In this document: positions 33,494 through 44,394 of the stretch, piece after piece
How the letters are laid out: each line of letters begins with the position of its first letter
Numbering within the stretch: position 1 is the stretch's first letter
Origin: Cryptomeria japonica
Taxonomy: Eukaryota; Streptophyta; Pinopsida; Cupressales; Cupressaceae
Reading direction: 5' to 3'
Assembly: GCF_030272615.1 (NCBI RefSeq)
Contig: NC_081413.1
Span: 159,894,849 to 159,958,848, forward strand
Length of the DNA: 64,000 nt
Notes under the pieces: model-generated
Databases searched by the model: none
Told to the model about the DNA's origin: nothing
The model's input: only the letters and a program-made list of their open reading frames with translations
Made by a program: the position numbers and the translations under genes

Positions 33494-33580
33494 AACTTAT
33501 TTTCCTTTCACAGTGTTGTGAACCGGTGTTACCACATCTTGAGATTTCAAACTTTGTTGAGTTCTTGTAAGAATTTCCTA

Positions 33581-34711
33581 TTAAGAATCTTCCAAAGAAA
33601 CCAACATGTTTCCTCCCCTTTCTGAGTCGGAGACATATTCCATATAATGAATTTCAGATTCACCAGACATACATTGGGAACTTCCTTCATTAGCTTCTAA
33701 GATTGTCTCTCCTTTACTGTTCATTTGGGAAAAATGAACCATCTCTAGACACAAAGAACCATCATTTTCATCAGTTAAATGAAACACACAAGAGTTTGCT
33801 TTGGGGGGTGGTGCTTCAATAGAAAGTCTTTGTTGTACAAGGGGTAGTTGTAATTATCTTCCTCCACCTCCTCCCTGTTGATTAGGATATCTCCTAGGAA
33901 TGTCTTGATATGGTTGTGAATAGGAAGTACTTGCTTTGGGGGCCTGCCTCTTAAGGGCAATTACATCATTCATTAACCATTGGATAACAAGAGCTGAGGA
34001 AGTATTGGGTTGGGCATTATAAGTTTGCACTTCTCTTTTCCATTTGCTTGTAGTGATCAAATCATCCTCTAATTCAACTACGAGAGTTTTAGCAGCATTC
34101 AAATCTGTGACCCTTTGCCTATGAATCAAGAAACTTATTTTAGAGGGCATAGAATTAATAAAAAAACATTTGAGATTATCATCTGAAGGTTTTTGGTTAA
34201 CTAGAATCTTGTATAGGATCTTATCAAATCTCTCTATGAAGTCCCTCATGGATTCAAGAAGTTCCTTTTTCAACTGGGATAACTGAGCTAGGAGGGAGTG
34301 TTCATCTTTAGCTACCTTAAATCTAGCTTCAAATCTTGTCTTCAAGTCCTGCCAGTTCGTTATCACACTATTCGATAGGTGATAAAACCAATCAGCCGCC
34401 ACTCCTGTCAATGTTTGAATAAATAGCCTAATAGCCACATCTTCATGTTGAACTACTATTACTCCACAAGCTACACTGAAAGCATTCAGGTGCTCATCTA
34501 CAGTGACCGTCCCATCCCCACTAAATTTAGGTAAATGATCCCTAGCGGCTTTTGGTAAGGTGTTAAGGTTCAAACCTAAATTCAATGGGCCTATAGCTGC
34601 CCCCCACGGGTTATTGGCTTCCATTGGGAGTATGATATTAAGAGGAGTAGGGTTAAATGAAATTGGCAAGGCAACACCATGCAGGACCAAAGCTTGGAAA
34701 ACTGGAGACAT
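33581..34711 (-). pseudogene. element G gag
   Basis: The main frame 33854-34711 holds the retrotransposon gag core: LPKFSGDGTVTVDEHLNAFS, RLFIQTLTGVAADWFYHL, DLKTRFEARFKVAKDEHSL, LLESMRDFIERFDKIL. It ends YQDIPRRYPNQQGGGGGR and a stop; 33581-33787 continues as an acidic, serine-rich linker (MEYVSDSERGG) toward protease. No CCHC zinc knuckle is visible, though one is common in gypsy gag; the glycine/arginine run may serve instead, which is inference. Confidence 0.9.
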
Positions 34712-35208
34712 AGGTGATGATGGTAATGAGGATGGAGGTCTACTTCTTTCCCTTCATTGAGATGAGAAAGTAGGCTAGTATGTTAAATTTTGCAGCTCTT
34801 CAAAGATGGGATCAAAAACACCCTCCCTTCTTTGGGATCTAGTATATGGCCTGGAGTCCAGTGTGGAACAATCAAGGTAACAAATGTCTGGGATTCTGTA
34901 ATTGATTATCAGGGACATGAATAAAGAAAACCCTAGGAACAACTACCCTTTCAAAAACTAACACAAGCTGATCTGCTTGTCTTTCTATTTCGCTAAGAAG
35001 AGCACTTATTCTGTCATATTTTGGTCGACTTATTCTATGCCTCCAAGCTAGAGTATCCAACTCAGAGGTAATGTTACTTTGTTATTCTTGTACCTAGTTT
35101 AAATTTGGTTGCAGAATAGGCAAAAGCACTTCAAGAGGCAATACCATTTATGAAGAACAAAGCATAACTGTAATGACGACCTTGTTTTAAATCAATTGTT
35201 CTTTTCTT
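34712..35208 (-). other. element G leader between primer site and main gag frame
   Basis: It carries a 62-codon open piece at 34872-35060 (KYDRISALLSEIERQADQLV) that may be the N-terminal part of gag in a shifted frame, or a short leader ORF. Stops separate it from the gag core. Nothing else is recognised. Confidence 0.5.
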
Positions 35209-35225
35209 CCCCAGCATAGTCGCCA
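35209..35225 (-). promoter_or_regulatory. primer binding site of element G
   Basis: The minus strand reads TGGCGACTATGCTGGGG just inside the LTR end after TATTTT. Sequences of the form TGGCGACT...CTGGGGA are usual for Tat/Ogre-type gypsy elements and are generally attributed to a tRNA-Arg primer; that attribution is from memory of the family. Confidence 0.85.
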
Positions 35226-35231
35226 AAAATA

Positions 35232-38200
35232 TGTTGGTAAACATATTTTTCTTTCTTGATTTATTTAAGCTTGCATATTACGGCTCATGAAAAGAAAGAA
35301 AAATTCTCTACCAATCAGTTGGAAAATCATTATATTTGATTAATCTCTAAATTAAGGTATAGTTCCCTCTAGTAAATATTCAATCAGCTCCAAATTATAC
35401 ACAATCAATAGAATGCTTTTCACCAGAAAGCACTAAAAGGTAATTGCATTCATCAGTCAATACAAAATGAGTGCAAGCACTGATTTATATATAACCTTTT
35501 ATATAAAGCAAATAGACTTCACACGTACACTAAAACAAAATGAAAAGCCTTTAAAGATGAAATTCACTAATAATTTTTGTACACATAGAAAGTATAACAA
35601 CTCTTTCCTTGAAATAGATTTTCATAGAAATCAAATTTCAAAATAACAAACACACAAATTTGAAATCAAAAAGAACTGTTAATGAGATTTTCATTCATTG
35701 ATGAACATCCACCTTCTACATACACAACATCTCTAGCTAATTTAAAAGATAGTCTTTTCAAAAACTTAGTGAACCATTTCAAAGTCATTACAAAACATAT
35801 ATATAGGTCACCAGACCAATAGTTTTTAACCAGAGTAAAATCAACTCGTAAGAGTTAATAGAAAAAAACCCTAACTGTATAACCCAAACTAAAGAAAATG
35901 ACTAGACATGCTGGCAAACAACTGCCAACAGTGCTAGTCATGTCATCTACTCGGTCCCGGTGTGATCGCTTGAGTTGGCGTTTTGGATAGACACCATCAT
36001 CACCTTCGTCGCACTCCACTCTCGATGCACCTTTGAAAATTCTTGAATTATGGTTACGTGTGGCAAACTGGTGTGAATTACTCTCTGCTTGCAGAGCTCC
36101 TTCTTTCTCTTCACCATATGTACTTTGTCTCTATGGGAATCTAGGTGATCAAGACAAACTGTGAGCATCGACTCCACTTTGGAAATCCTTGTGAAATCTT
36201 CCACAACCAAGGATTTCTCCACTTTGATTTGTTTAATGTGGCTGCTAAACTGGTTAATCATCTTTGTGGTATCTTTTAAGGTTTCATTATCTTCCTTAAG
36301 CAATTGAACATCCACGCGGTGCAAATCCTTCTACATGGTCACCCTTAGAGCTGTTAATTCGCCGTGCAGACTGGCTGATTCATTATTGCCCTGTTCAATA
36401 ATCTGGTTGTGCCATTCAATACTCTCTTTACAAATAAATGTTACATCCTCATTTAACCTTGGCACTTGATTTTCCGCAAGAAAATTCATCAGACCATAAT
36501 GTTGAATATCACGCATCTATTTTGAAGTCACCACCCATTTAGTTTTCTCTTTCTATCATGAGATTAAGTCGGATTCCAATGCCTTGGTGACTTCATTTGC
36601 ATCTTTGAAGATCTAGACTAAATCCATTATGTAATTGGCCGCTTGATGCATGATTGAGGTATGCCATTCTGAGAATACCTCGACAATCATCCTGTTTCAT
36701 TGAACCTCATCAAAGAATTTTTGATTACCACGTGATTTTGGGCTAAATGGTCCTGAACTTTGAGACAACAGTAATGGGCTATTCTGCAGAGCATGAATAT
36801 ACTGAGCCATTTGCATTAAATTTTTCTTTAACTCAGCCTTGTCTCTTTTGTCTTTCCAAGTATGAGAGATAATTTGTTTAGTCAAAGTCTCCAGATGTTT
36901 CACATCCACGGCTCTAGTTCTGACCCCAAATCAACTCATTCAATAGCATAGTCTACTTCTGAAGTAATAACAACATCTTTGTCAGACGCAGGTTTGGCAA
37001 TGTTTATGGTCCAATGCTTCGTGCTTTCATCAAAATCAATCATGGCCTCCATTTTTAACTTTTTGGGCTTTGTAGACTTTCCCGGACATTTAATCACAAC
37101 ATCCTCCATCAATACTAAAATAGGAACTGCATTCCTTTTCTTGGTGATTGAATCACTTAACCACTTGGGTGCCAGAGTCAGTTCCTTAGATGACATGGGT
37201 GGAAATCCTGGTGAGGGTGGCAATGTGGCACTGTCTGCATAAGATTGGATATCAAGCATCCCTGAATCCTGGAAAGTAGTGTCTTTGCCGGTTGAAACTT
37301 TGTCTGCATTAGAAATGAGGGATGCCATATCGCAAAGTGCTTCCTCTGCATCTAGATCAAGAATGAGATGGGGAGCTGGTAGCTGAAAACTCTTCTTGGA
37401 CCTTGACCTAGCAATTCAACCACCAATAGCAAGCCCAACCTCAGTGTCAAGTTTCTCTTCTTTAATCCTTGCCTGCCTTTTTCCTGCAACAGAAATGGGA
37501 ATATTAGTTAAAATAGAAGTTTTGCTTGCGGTATTCCTCTTCCCACTTTTTCTTCTTGAACTGGTTGCCCTTGCCGATTGAAAATGACAACTCCTAAGCC
37601 AATTTTCTATCTTGCAAATCATGTTGAAGGTGTGTGTTTCAATACTATCTTCCATCTTTTTACTTAAATCGACCTCTAGAAGAGGCTCATTATGCACCTG
37701 CTTTAGAAACTCAGAGTCAAGTATATCCTCATCATCAGTGGTGACACCTAAAGTGTCTATTGTCAATTTCATGTCATGGATTTGCTTCAAGGTTAACTTG
37801 GACCAACTCCTTTTCCTCACTTCAAATTCATCCGAGCAACCCTCCCAATAATCTTCCAACTGAGACACATGCTAATCAGGCACCATCTTCTTTACATATT
37901 GGGCAATAAAACCTTTGCTATCAAAATTATCCCTTTTCACAAAGGTCTTCAAATGTAATCCCTTAAATTCTAGCTCGAGGTTCAACGCATCAAAGACAAA
38001 CCTACAGCTATAATGACCTAAGTCGATGGGGAAAATTCCACTTGTGTCTGAGTCCTCATCATAATCCTTTGCGACATAGGCAAGCTGCCTGGAAACTTTG
38101 ATCAAAATACAAGAGTCTAAAACATACCTGGGTAGCCTAAAGGGTTCACCTTTAAATCCTCCAACCCTTAGGTAACTTAAGTGACTAAACTGTGTAAAGA

Positions 38201-39982
38201 AACTGCCATAAATGTTAACAAGTTCAATGGCTTCTGCAGACATCCTCCTATGCAAGTTACCTTGTAATTCAAAGGTCAACCTCCCAACAAAAATATCATT
38301 CTAGCGTAGATAGTCATTTACATGCCCTTTCAAAGTCAAATTAGGGTGATACTCATAAATATTTATGCCTTGAATCCATTTTGCATGGGACAGTCCAGAC
38401 CATTCCCTCACACAAGCAAGCATATATAACAAGTGCGAAGACATATGGAAGTTTGCCTTCCTAGGGTAATTACTCAAACCTTCATGCAACCTTTCCACTA
38501 TAACAATTCCCTAGTCAATGAATTGACTCTTATCTAGAGTGACCTCGATGAAGAAATACATCCAGTCCTCCCAATGAAAGGAGTGGGAATTACCCTTTAC
38601 TCAGCTCAACAATATTACCAAGTCACGGATTGCAGGAATTAAATGTTCACGGGTTAAAGGTCTTGGCAGCCTTAAACCTCCTTTCTGGAATTTTAGAAGC
38701 CAATTCCGTGCAATAACAGTTCTATAAGACTATTTCTTCTTGGAGAAAATTCCATAGGATTTTCCAATCATCCAATCTTCATACGGTTCTCGGTGTGGGA
38801 TACCCATAGCTGCCATTACTGTCTATCTATCTATGGATAACAAAACCTCACCATTTTTCTTCCTTATGCATCTATTACCCTTGTCATAGTGATTCATACA
38901 TTCTAAAACTAATTTAGGACAAGGAGTAGCTATAGGAAATGCGGCCGCTTCTAGTAACCCACTCTATGCAACATCTCTCCTCATAGGATCTGTGTCTGGG
39001 TTCCAGACTCTTTCTAGAAAATCATCTAAATCTAGTTGGACTAATGTTGTATCACCTAACTCCGGTAATGTGCTTACAAGGAAAGAAGAGCTCACTAATT
39101 TGGGCAAAATAGGTCTCATAGCTCATGATTTTCTCATATCAACCCAAGTAAGGAAGGAAAGTGGAAACGGAAACAAACAACTAACAGAATACCTAGATCT
39201 TTAAAACAAACTACAACAATTTAGAAAGTTGTTGAACATACCTTCCGCTGTCCTCTGGAAACCCCTATTGTAGTCTATTCCTCTCGCTCCAAAAACTCCT
39301 TCTCAAAACCTTCTCAAGAAAATAATAATATTGACGTGACATCTACTCAATTTTAAAGCCGAGAAAATCTTACCCATTATTACTAAAAACTGTCTCCCTT
39401 ACTCTTCGTTCATATGGCCTTACTTTGAAGTGATTGTATCAGAGCATGCCTTAAATACTAGATCACTTCACTTCTGACGCTATGGATCCTCACACATACT
39501 TGCTATTAATGAAAGATTTGAAATCATTAGAGAAATAATATACCTCTCTTTTGTGGTTGTTAATCATCTATTGAAATGTGCACCATCACCTCGTGCCAAG
39601 TCACATGTCTTCTGAGAAACCAATACATGAAATCTTAACATTGCAAAACAATCATGACATAGAATTAACATGACAAATCATGAAATTTGAACTTTGAAAC
39701 AAAAAGGTTCAAGTTCAAGGTTCAAAGAGTGTAAAATGTCGACATGGACTAGTGAAAAACTTAAAACCACACGAAAGGAAAAAACATTCAAAACAACGCC
39801 CATTGAACTTTGAACTTTGAACCAAAAAGGTTCAAGTTCAAGGTTCAAGTTCAACGCAGGGTAACTTAACAATGGCCGAGCTATATGAGAAAAATTAAGC
39901 AAATGACTTGACCAACGGATTAAAAAGGGCATTACTTCGAGCAAAGACATATATGAAATGGAAATTTTATATGGGCCTAACA
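35232..39982 (-). repeat. 5' LTR of element G (4751 bp)
   Basis: The plus strand starts TGTTGGTAAACATATTTT and ends GGGCCTAACA, so in element orientation it begins TGTTAGGCCCATATAAAATTT with a TATA-like word almost at the edge. It matches the left LTR throughout. Upstream of the ORF are repeats of the phrase TTGAACTTGAACC (28680-28840 and 39690-39860). Confidence 0.93.
35947..39119 (-). pseudogene. LTR-encoded ORF of element G, right copy (~1057 codons, unknown protein)
   Basis: One frame runs from 39119 to about 36930 with scattered stops (FELQGNLHRRMSAEAIELVN; QLEDYWEGCSDEFEVRKRSW; SSRRKSGKRNTASKTS; KLTLAPKWLSDSITKKR). One base is then missing relative to the left copy (GACCCCAAAT against AACCCCCAAAT near 36925), and a second frame continues to 35947 with DVQLLKEDNETLKDTTKMIN and EKSLVVEDFTRISKVESML, ending HTGTE. 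Each copy's frameshift is absent in the other, so a single ancestral frame is likely. Where the left copy has a stop (near 28000), this one has tryptophan. The function is unknown. Confidence 0.78.
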
Positions 39983-39987
39983 ATATT

Positions 39988-40100
39988 ATGTTTATTTTTG
40001 TTAAATTTTTGTAACTATTATAACAATATGCAATTTTTGTTGCATTACCCTCCTCTCTAGGTTAGTATAGTAATTTGTTCCTCTACTTAACTTCCTTACA
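39988..40100 (+). repeat. 5' LTR of copia B, right part
   Basis: After the second ATATT the LTR resumes with ATGTTTATTTTTG and runs to ACCCTCCTCTCTAGG and CTTCCTTACA, matching the intact copy at 46624-46736. Together with 23463-24232 it gives an LTR of about 880 bp. Confidence 0.93.
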
Positions 40101-40102
40101 AG

Positions 40103-40115
40103 TGGCATAAAAGCC
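40103..40115 (+). promoter_or_regulatory. mutated primer binding site of copia B
   Basis: TGGCATAAAAGCC corresponds to TGGTATCAGAGCC with three changes, two bases inside the LTR end, and is followed by TGATCACC exactly as in element A. Confidence 0.85.
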
Positions 40116-40215
40116 TGATCACCTTTTTTTTTAGTTGTGGGTTGTTGGGTTTTTTCAAATAATCCAGATTTGAGTGGGAGCTTGTGTAGAAGATACTTTT
40201 TGATCTTGTTGCAGG

Positions 40216-41090
40216 AATTTTTTAGATAGAAAGTTTGTTAGGGAGAATAGAGGTGGATAAATTTACTGGTGGTAATTTTGAGATGTGAAAGTTGAAGATG
40301 GAAGATTTGCTAATAGATTGAGATTTGTGGGATGTTGATCCGAATGTTTCAAGACTCGTAGACCCTATTGCAATTTTTCAATATGATGTTATGGACCGTA
40401 AAGTCAAGGGTCTAATTAGATTGTGTTTGGAAAACTATGTTCTAATTAATTTCCATGAAGAGATCTCTGCAAAGAAGTTATAGACTAATCTTGGTGAGAT
40501 GTATCAAGCTAAATATTAATTAGATCATATTTTCTTGTGGAAGAAATTGTATTCCTTGATGATGGAAGAGGGTGGATGAATTGAAGATCACTTGGAAGCA
40601 TTTAATATGTTGGTGGCTCAATTGGTATTTGTTGGTGTTAAGATGGACATAGATGAGAAATGTCATATCTTGTTTTTTTCTTTGCGTGATTCATGGGATT
40701 CTCTTGTTATGACTATCGATAGTACTTCTATTATTTTGAAGTATGAAGATGTGGTGTGTTCCCTACTTGGTGAAGAGATGTAAATGAAGGTAACCATCAG
40801 TTTGAAGGAAGCCCTAGCTATTCGTGGAAGACATAAAGAAAAAGGCAAGAAGAATGAGAAGCACAATAAGTCCAAATCCAAAGGGAGATCAAAATCTCCT
40901 GGAAAGTTCAAACTCATTTGCTAGAATTGCAGTAGTTCAGGTCACATTCGTAAGGACTACAAATAAGAAAAGAAGAAGAAAAATAAGAAGTTTGATTATG
41001 TTTCTGAGTTTGAGAAGGAAGACAGTGATGCATTCATTGTAGCTTTGGCTACTTATGCAAGTAATGATACGTGGTTAATTGACTCCGGTT
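40216..41090 (+). pseudogene. copia B gag and start of protease
   Basis: It is collinear with A gag: EVDKFTGGNFEM, then LVAQLVFVGVKMDIDEKC and LRDSWDSLVMTIDST, a knuckle C-stop-N-C with GHIRKD, a lysine run, and then protease WLIDSG at about 41070-41088. The sequence breaks exactly after the protease active site, where a fragment of another copia element begins. Many stops are present. Confidence 0.88.
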
Positions 41091-41099
41091 TCAGAAGAA

Positions 41100-41645
41100 C
41101 CTGAAGGAAACACACATGGTAGCGACTAAAAGGGCATTCATATATCTAAAAGGTACTATTGATTATGGATTATGGTATCTATATGTAGGTAACTTTGATT
41201 TGAAAGTTAATAAAGATACAGACTAGGTGGGAAATGTTGATGACAGGAAGAGTACAACCGGAGGTGCATTCTTTCCTGGAGGAAGGCTTGTATCTTGGAG
41301 CAACAAGAAGCAAAGTTGTATACCACAGTCAACTACTGAAGTTGAATATGTTGTAGCATATATGAATTGTACCTAGACAATCTAGATAAAACACATTCTG
41401 GAAGGATTCAAGTTGAAGATTACAGAGCTGGTAAGGATTTTATGTGATAACACCAGTGCAATAAATATTTCAAAGAACCCAGTGTTGCATGCTAGAACTA
41501 AGCATATAGAGCTGAAATATCATTTCTTGAGAGAGAAAGTGCAGAGTAAAGATGTGTTACTAGAGCATGTATCTAATAAGGAAAAACAAGCAGATATATT
41601 TACTAAACCTCTTCCTAAGGATACTTTTGAGTATCTTAGAGTTTA
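41100..41645 (+). pseudogene. SIRE-like RNase H, C-terminal end of pol
   Basis: The blocks KRAFIYLKGTIDYGLWY, DRKSTTGGAFFPGGRLVSW, STTEVEYVVAYMN, ARTKHIELKYHFLREKV and KQADIFTKPLPKDTFEYLR are the conserved tail of copia RNase H. It differs from the copia B RNase H at 45290-45830. Several stops occur; the frame from 41413 to 41646 is open. Confidence 0.88.
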
Positions 41646-42028
41646 GCTAGGGGTTGTGCCCTTACATGAGGTCAATTGAACAAATGTGGAAGATATTAGT
41701 CCTGAAGCTTATTGAAGATCTTGAAGAAGGATTGGTGTATAGTGGAGCTACTCCACAGGAGGAGTAGCTTGTTGCAAAACAATGAAGTATGACACTGAAT
41801 GTTTTAGTTTCACTTTGGTATTGTTGTCAAAGGGGGAGAAGAACTGTATGATTGATAGGGAGAATAACTGTAGCCAGTTACTAGTCAAAGACATGGAGAC
41901 TCAGTTGAAGGAGTGTACATGGAAAAATGTAAACCAAGATTCCTATACCTATGTATGTGCATTATTCGCAATCATCACAATTAAAGGTTATTGATATTTG
42001 TATTGCCATCAATGCCAAAGGAGGAGAT

Positions 42029-43440
42029 TGTTGGAATCTCATGAAGATTGCATTGATGAACTATAGTTTTGTCATTGATTTCAATTGTAACCGGTAATAG
42101 AGTTGTATTCTAATTGGTAGTGATGTAGTAATGCAACTGATAGTTGAGAAAGTGAAGGAAACCAGTATTACTATTGTAGCAGTGAGATCAACCGGTAACC
42201 CTACCTGTTGATATGTCAAACCCTGACCGATGGAGCTCGGTGAATTGGTTGTGTTGATCTATGATCAAATGGTGATAAAAGATGATTATTCCACAAATGC
42301 ATGATTCATGTGATGAGTTCAAAGTGGTTTTTGACACATAGAGATAATTATTTTATCTTGGGAATGAGCGACTGCATTGTATGAAATGGAAACCGTGTGA
42401 TGAGTTACAAGATCCAATGTGCAGTGATCCAGGAGCGGTCGAGGTTGTGTTGTACAATATGCAGATGATTTCTATGTAATCTAATGGTCATGTTTGAACT
42501 GATTATTTGTAATCTCTATGAGATCTTAGGTTTTGTGACGTGTTACCGACCTATTGTTTTGCTCATAAGGTCAATGAGTAGTTTTGTTGTAGTGTTGGCA
42601 ATTTTGGTTAAGTGTTAGTGTGATTGATTATCGAACCAGGAGTATCTATAGAATGAGTGAAGGTAGATAGGAGCATGAAAAGGATCTGATCAAGTAGAGT
42701 AGTGCTATTACCATATCCGCAAAAACCTGTTGTTTTTTAACAATTACAACAGTTAAATTCCTTAACCAGGTGAGCTATGACAAGATTGGTATTTTCTAAA
42801 TCCTCTAACTAGGTAATCCATTAGCTTGGATTTCAAATCCTCTATTGAGGTTACTCCTAATAGGGTATTGCCTTTAACAGGGTATTGTAGTCAATCCCTT
42901 AACTAGGTGGTCCTTAACCAGATTTGTTCCTAATAGGAGTTTTTTGTAAAGCTTCTAACAAGGCTTGGATCCTAATAGGGTGAACTTCAGAAGAGTTCAA
43001 AATACTTGTGGGATTTATCCCCACCGTAGTTTTTCCCATTTGGGTTTCCACGTCAAAAATCATTGTGTCAAGTGGTGAATGGTTTTTGTGGTTATGTTTT
43101 GATATGGTTAATTTGTTTAATTGGTAGAGCCACTTAGATGTGTTAAGATGACTAGAAGTGAGTTGAAATGTGATTTTAATAATGTTAGTAAAGTGGTTTG
43201 ATGTTTTGGTTAAATGGCTTGAGAGTTTTAGATCTGTTACACTATTATTTTGGTATGCTATTCAACTGATAAACTTGACAGTGCAGTTGCAGTTTATAGT
43301 ACAATGTTTGAACCAGTTAGTTCAGTGATTGATTTATGAGTTGGGTATTGAGTCTGGTGAAAGTTTAGTTTTTTTCTATCTATTGATTCACCCCCCCTCT
43401 CAGTAGTTGTACAGATCCTTATTGATGCATCATATCATCA
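42029..43440 (+). repeat. 3' LTR of the SIRE-like fragment (1412 bp)
   Basis: It starts TGTTGGAATCTCATG right after the purine tract AAAGGAGGAGAT and ends CATCATATCATCA. It contains AATCCCTTAACTAGGTGG, CACCGTAGTTTTTCCCATTT and ATTCACCCCCCCTCTCAGT. It is the reference copy for LTRs S1, S2, E2 and E4. Confidence 0.9.
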
Positions 43441-44330
43441 ATATGAAGTTTTTAGTTTTTTAAAATAATTTAAAGAAATGGTTGAGTTGAAAACTGGAAA
43501 GAAAATTAAATGTTTGGGGACTGATAATGGCAGTGAATTTTTCTCTATTAATTTTGATAGGTTTTGTAAAGACTATGACATTAATAGACAAAAGATAACT
43601 CTATATTCTCTATAGAAAAATGGAGTTGCAGAAAGAATGAACAAGACACTGATGGAGAAGGCTAGGAGTATGCTGAGTGGTTTTGGTCTAGAAATTTTTT
43701 TTGGGTTGAAGCTATTGCCACTACTTGCTACTTGATTAACATGTCTCCTACATTATCTCTTGTTGATAAAATGCCTATGCAAGCACGGTCAGGTCACAAT
43801 CCTTCAATGAGACATCTTAGAGTTTTTGGTTGCAAGGCATATGCACATGTTCCAAAGGAGAAAAAAAAATTTTAGAGAAAGAGGCTATGAAATTTATCTT
43901 CATCAGTTACTATTATGGTGTGAAAGGATACAAGCTTTGGGACCCTGTTGCACAAAAGGTAAGTCATAGTGGAAGTGTTATTTTAAAAAAAAATTAAGTC
44001 TCCTTCTATTACATTGTAGCCATAACAAACTAAACAGGAAGATGTGATTCAATTCCATTCTACACCTGAAAGATTTTAATTGAGACCATTTGATAGGCAA
44101 GAAGTTGAGGAGATCTCATCTAGCTCTAAATCTTTAGAAGAGGAAGAACCTCCAACTCAGCTTGTTTGAAGGTCTACAAGACATAGACAACTACCTGAAA
44201 GGTATTCACCTAATGATTAGAGATGTATTTTTTCTTTGAATACTAAATTGGATGAACCTAGATCTGTAGAAGAGGCATTATGTATGAATGATACAAAATC
44301 CTAGAAGATTGCTATAGAAGAATAAATGGT
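43441..44330 (+). pseudogene. copia B integrase (second part)
   Basis: FKEMVELKTGKKIKCLGTD, NGSEFF and NGVAERMNKTLMEKARSML are present, so the second aspartate and the catalytic glutamate are kept here, unlike element A. The C-terminal part (LRVFGCKAYAHVPKE-like, then GVKGYKLWDPVAQKV) follows with stops and frameshifts. The first catalytic aspartate region was deleted together with the protease end. Confidence 0.9.
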
Positions 44331-44394
44331 AGCTTTAAAAAGGAATGATACATGGGATCATGTACCATTGCCTTAAGAACGAAAGCTTGTTGGT

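Larger units (their letters stand above)
24233..39982 (-). mobile_element. Ty3/gypsy Tat-like element G, 15.75 kb, target duplication ATATT, with LTR-encoded ORF
   Basis: Two very long LTRs (24233-28972 and 35232-39982) enclose a minus-strand internal region with gag, protease, an extra RNase H, reverse transcriptase, degenerate RNase H and integrase. ATATT flanks both ends (24228-24232 and 39983-39987). The intact 3' LTR of copia B at 46611-46630 shows the empty site, GATGATATTATGTTT. The LTRs differ by roughly 5-10 percent by eye. The primer site TGGCGACTATGCTGGGG is at 35209-35225. Stops and a mutated integrase catalytic residue make this copy inactive. Confidence 0.95.
41091..43440 (+). 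mobile_element. SIRE-like copia 3' fragment (RNase H, polypurine tract, LTR) inside copia B
   Basis: From 41091 the plus strand reads the end of a different copia polyprotein: MVATKRAFIYLKGTIDYGLW, RKSTTGGAFFPGGRLVSWSN and RILCDNTSAINISKNPVLHA, to about 41645. A ~370-bp spacer, a polypurine tract (42010-42028) and a full LTR (42029-43440) follow. To the right copia B resumes in its integrase. About 900 bases of B (rest of protease, pre-integrase, first part of integrase) are missing, so the insertion was followed by a deletion that removed the left part of the guest. Confidence 0.87.
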
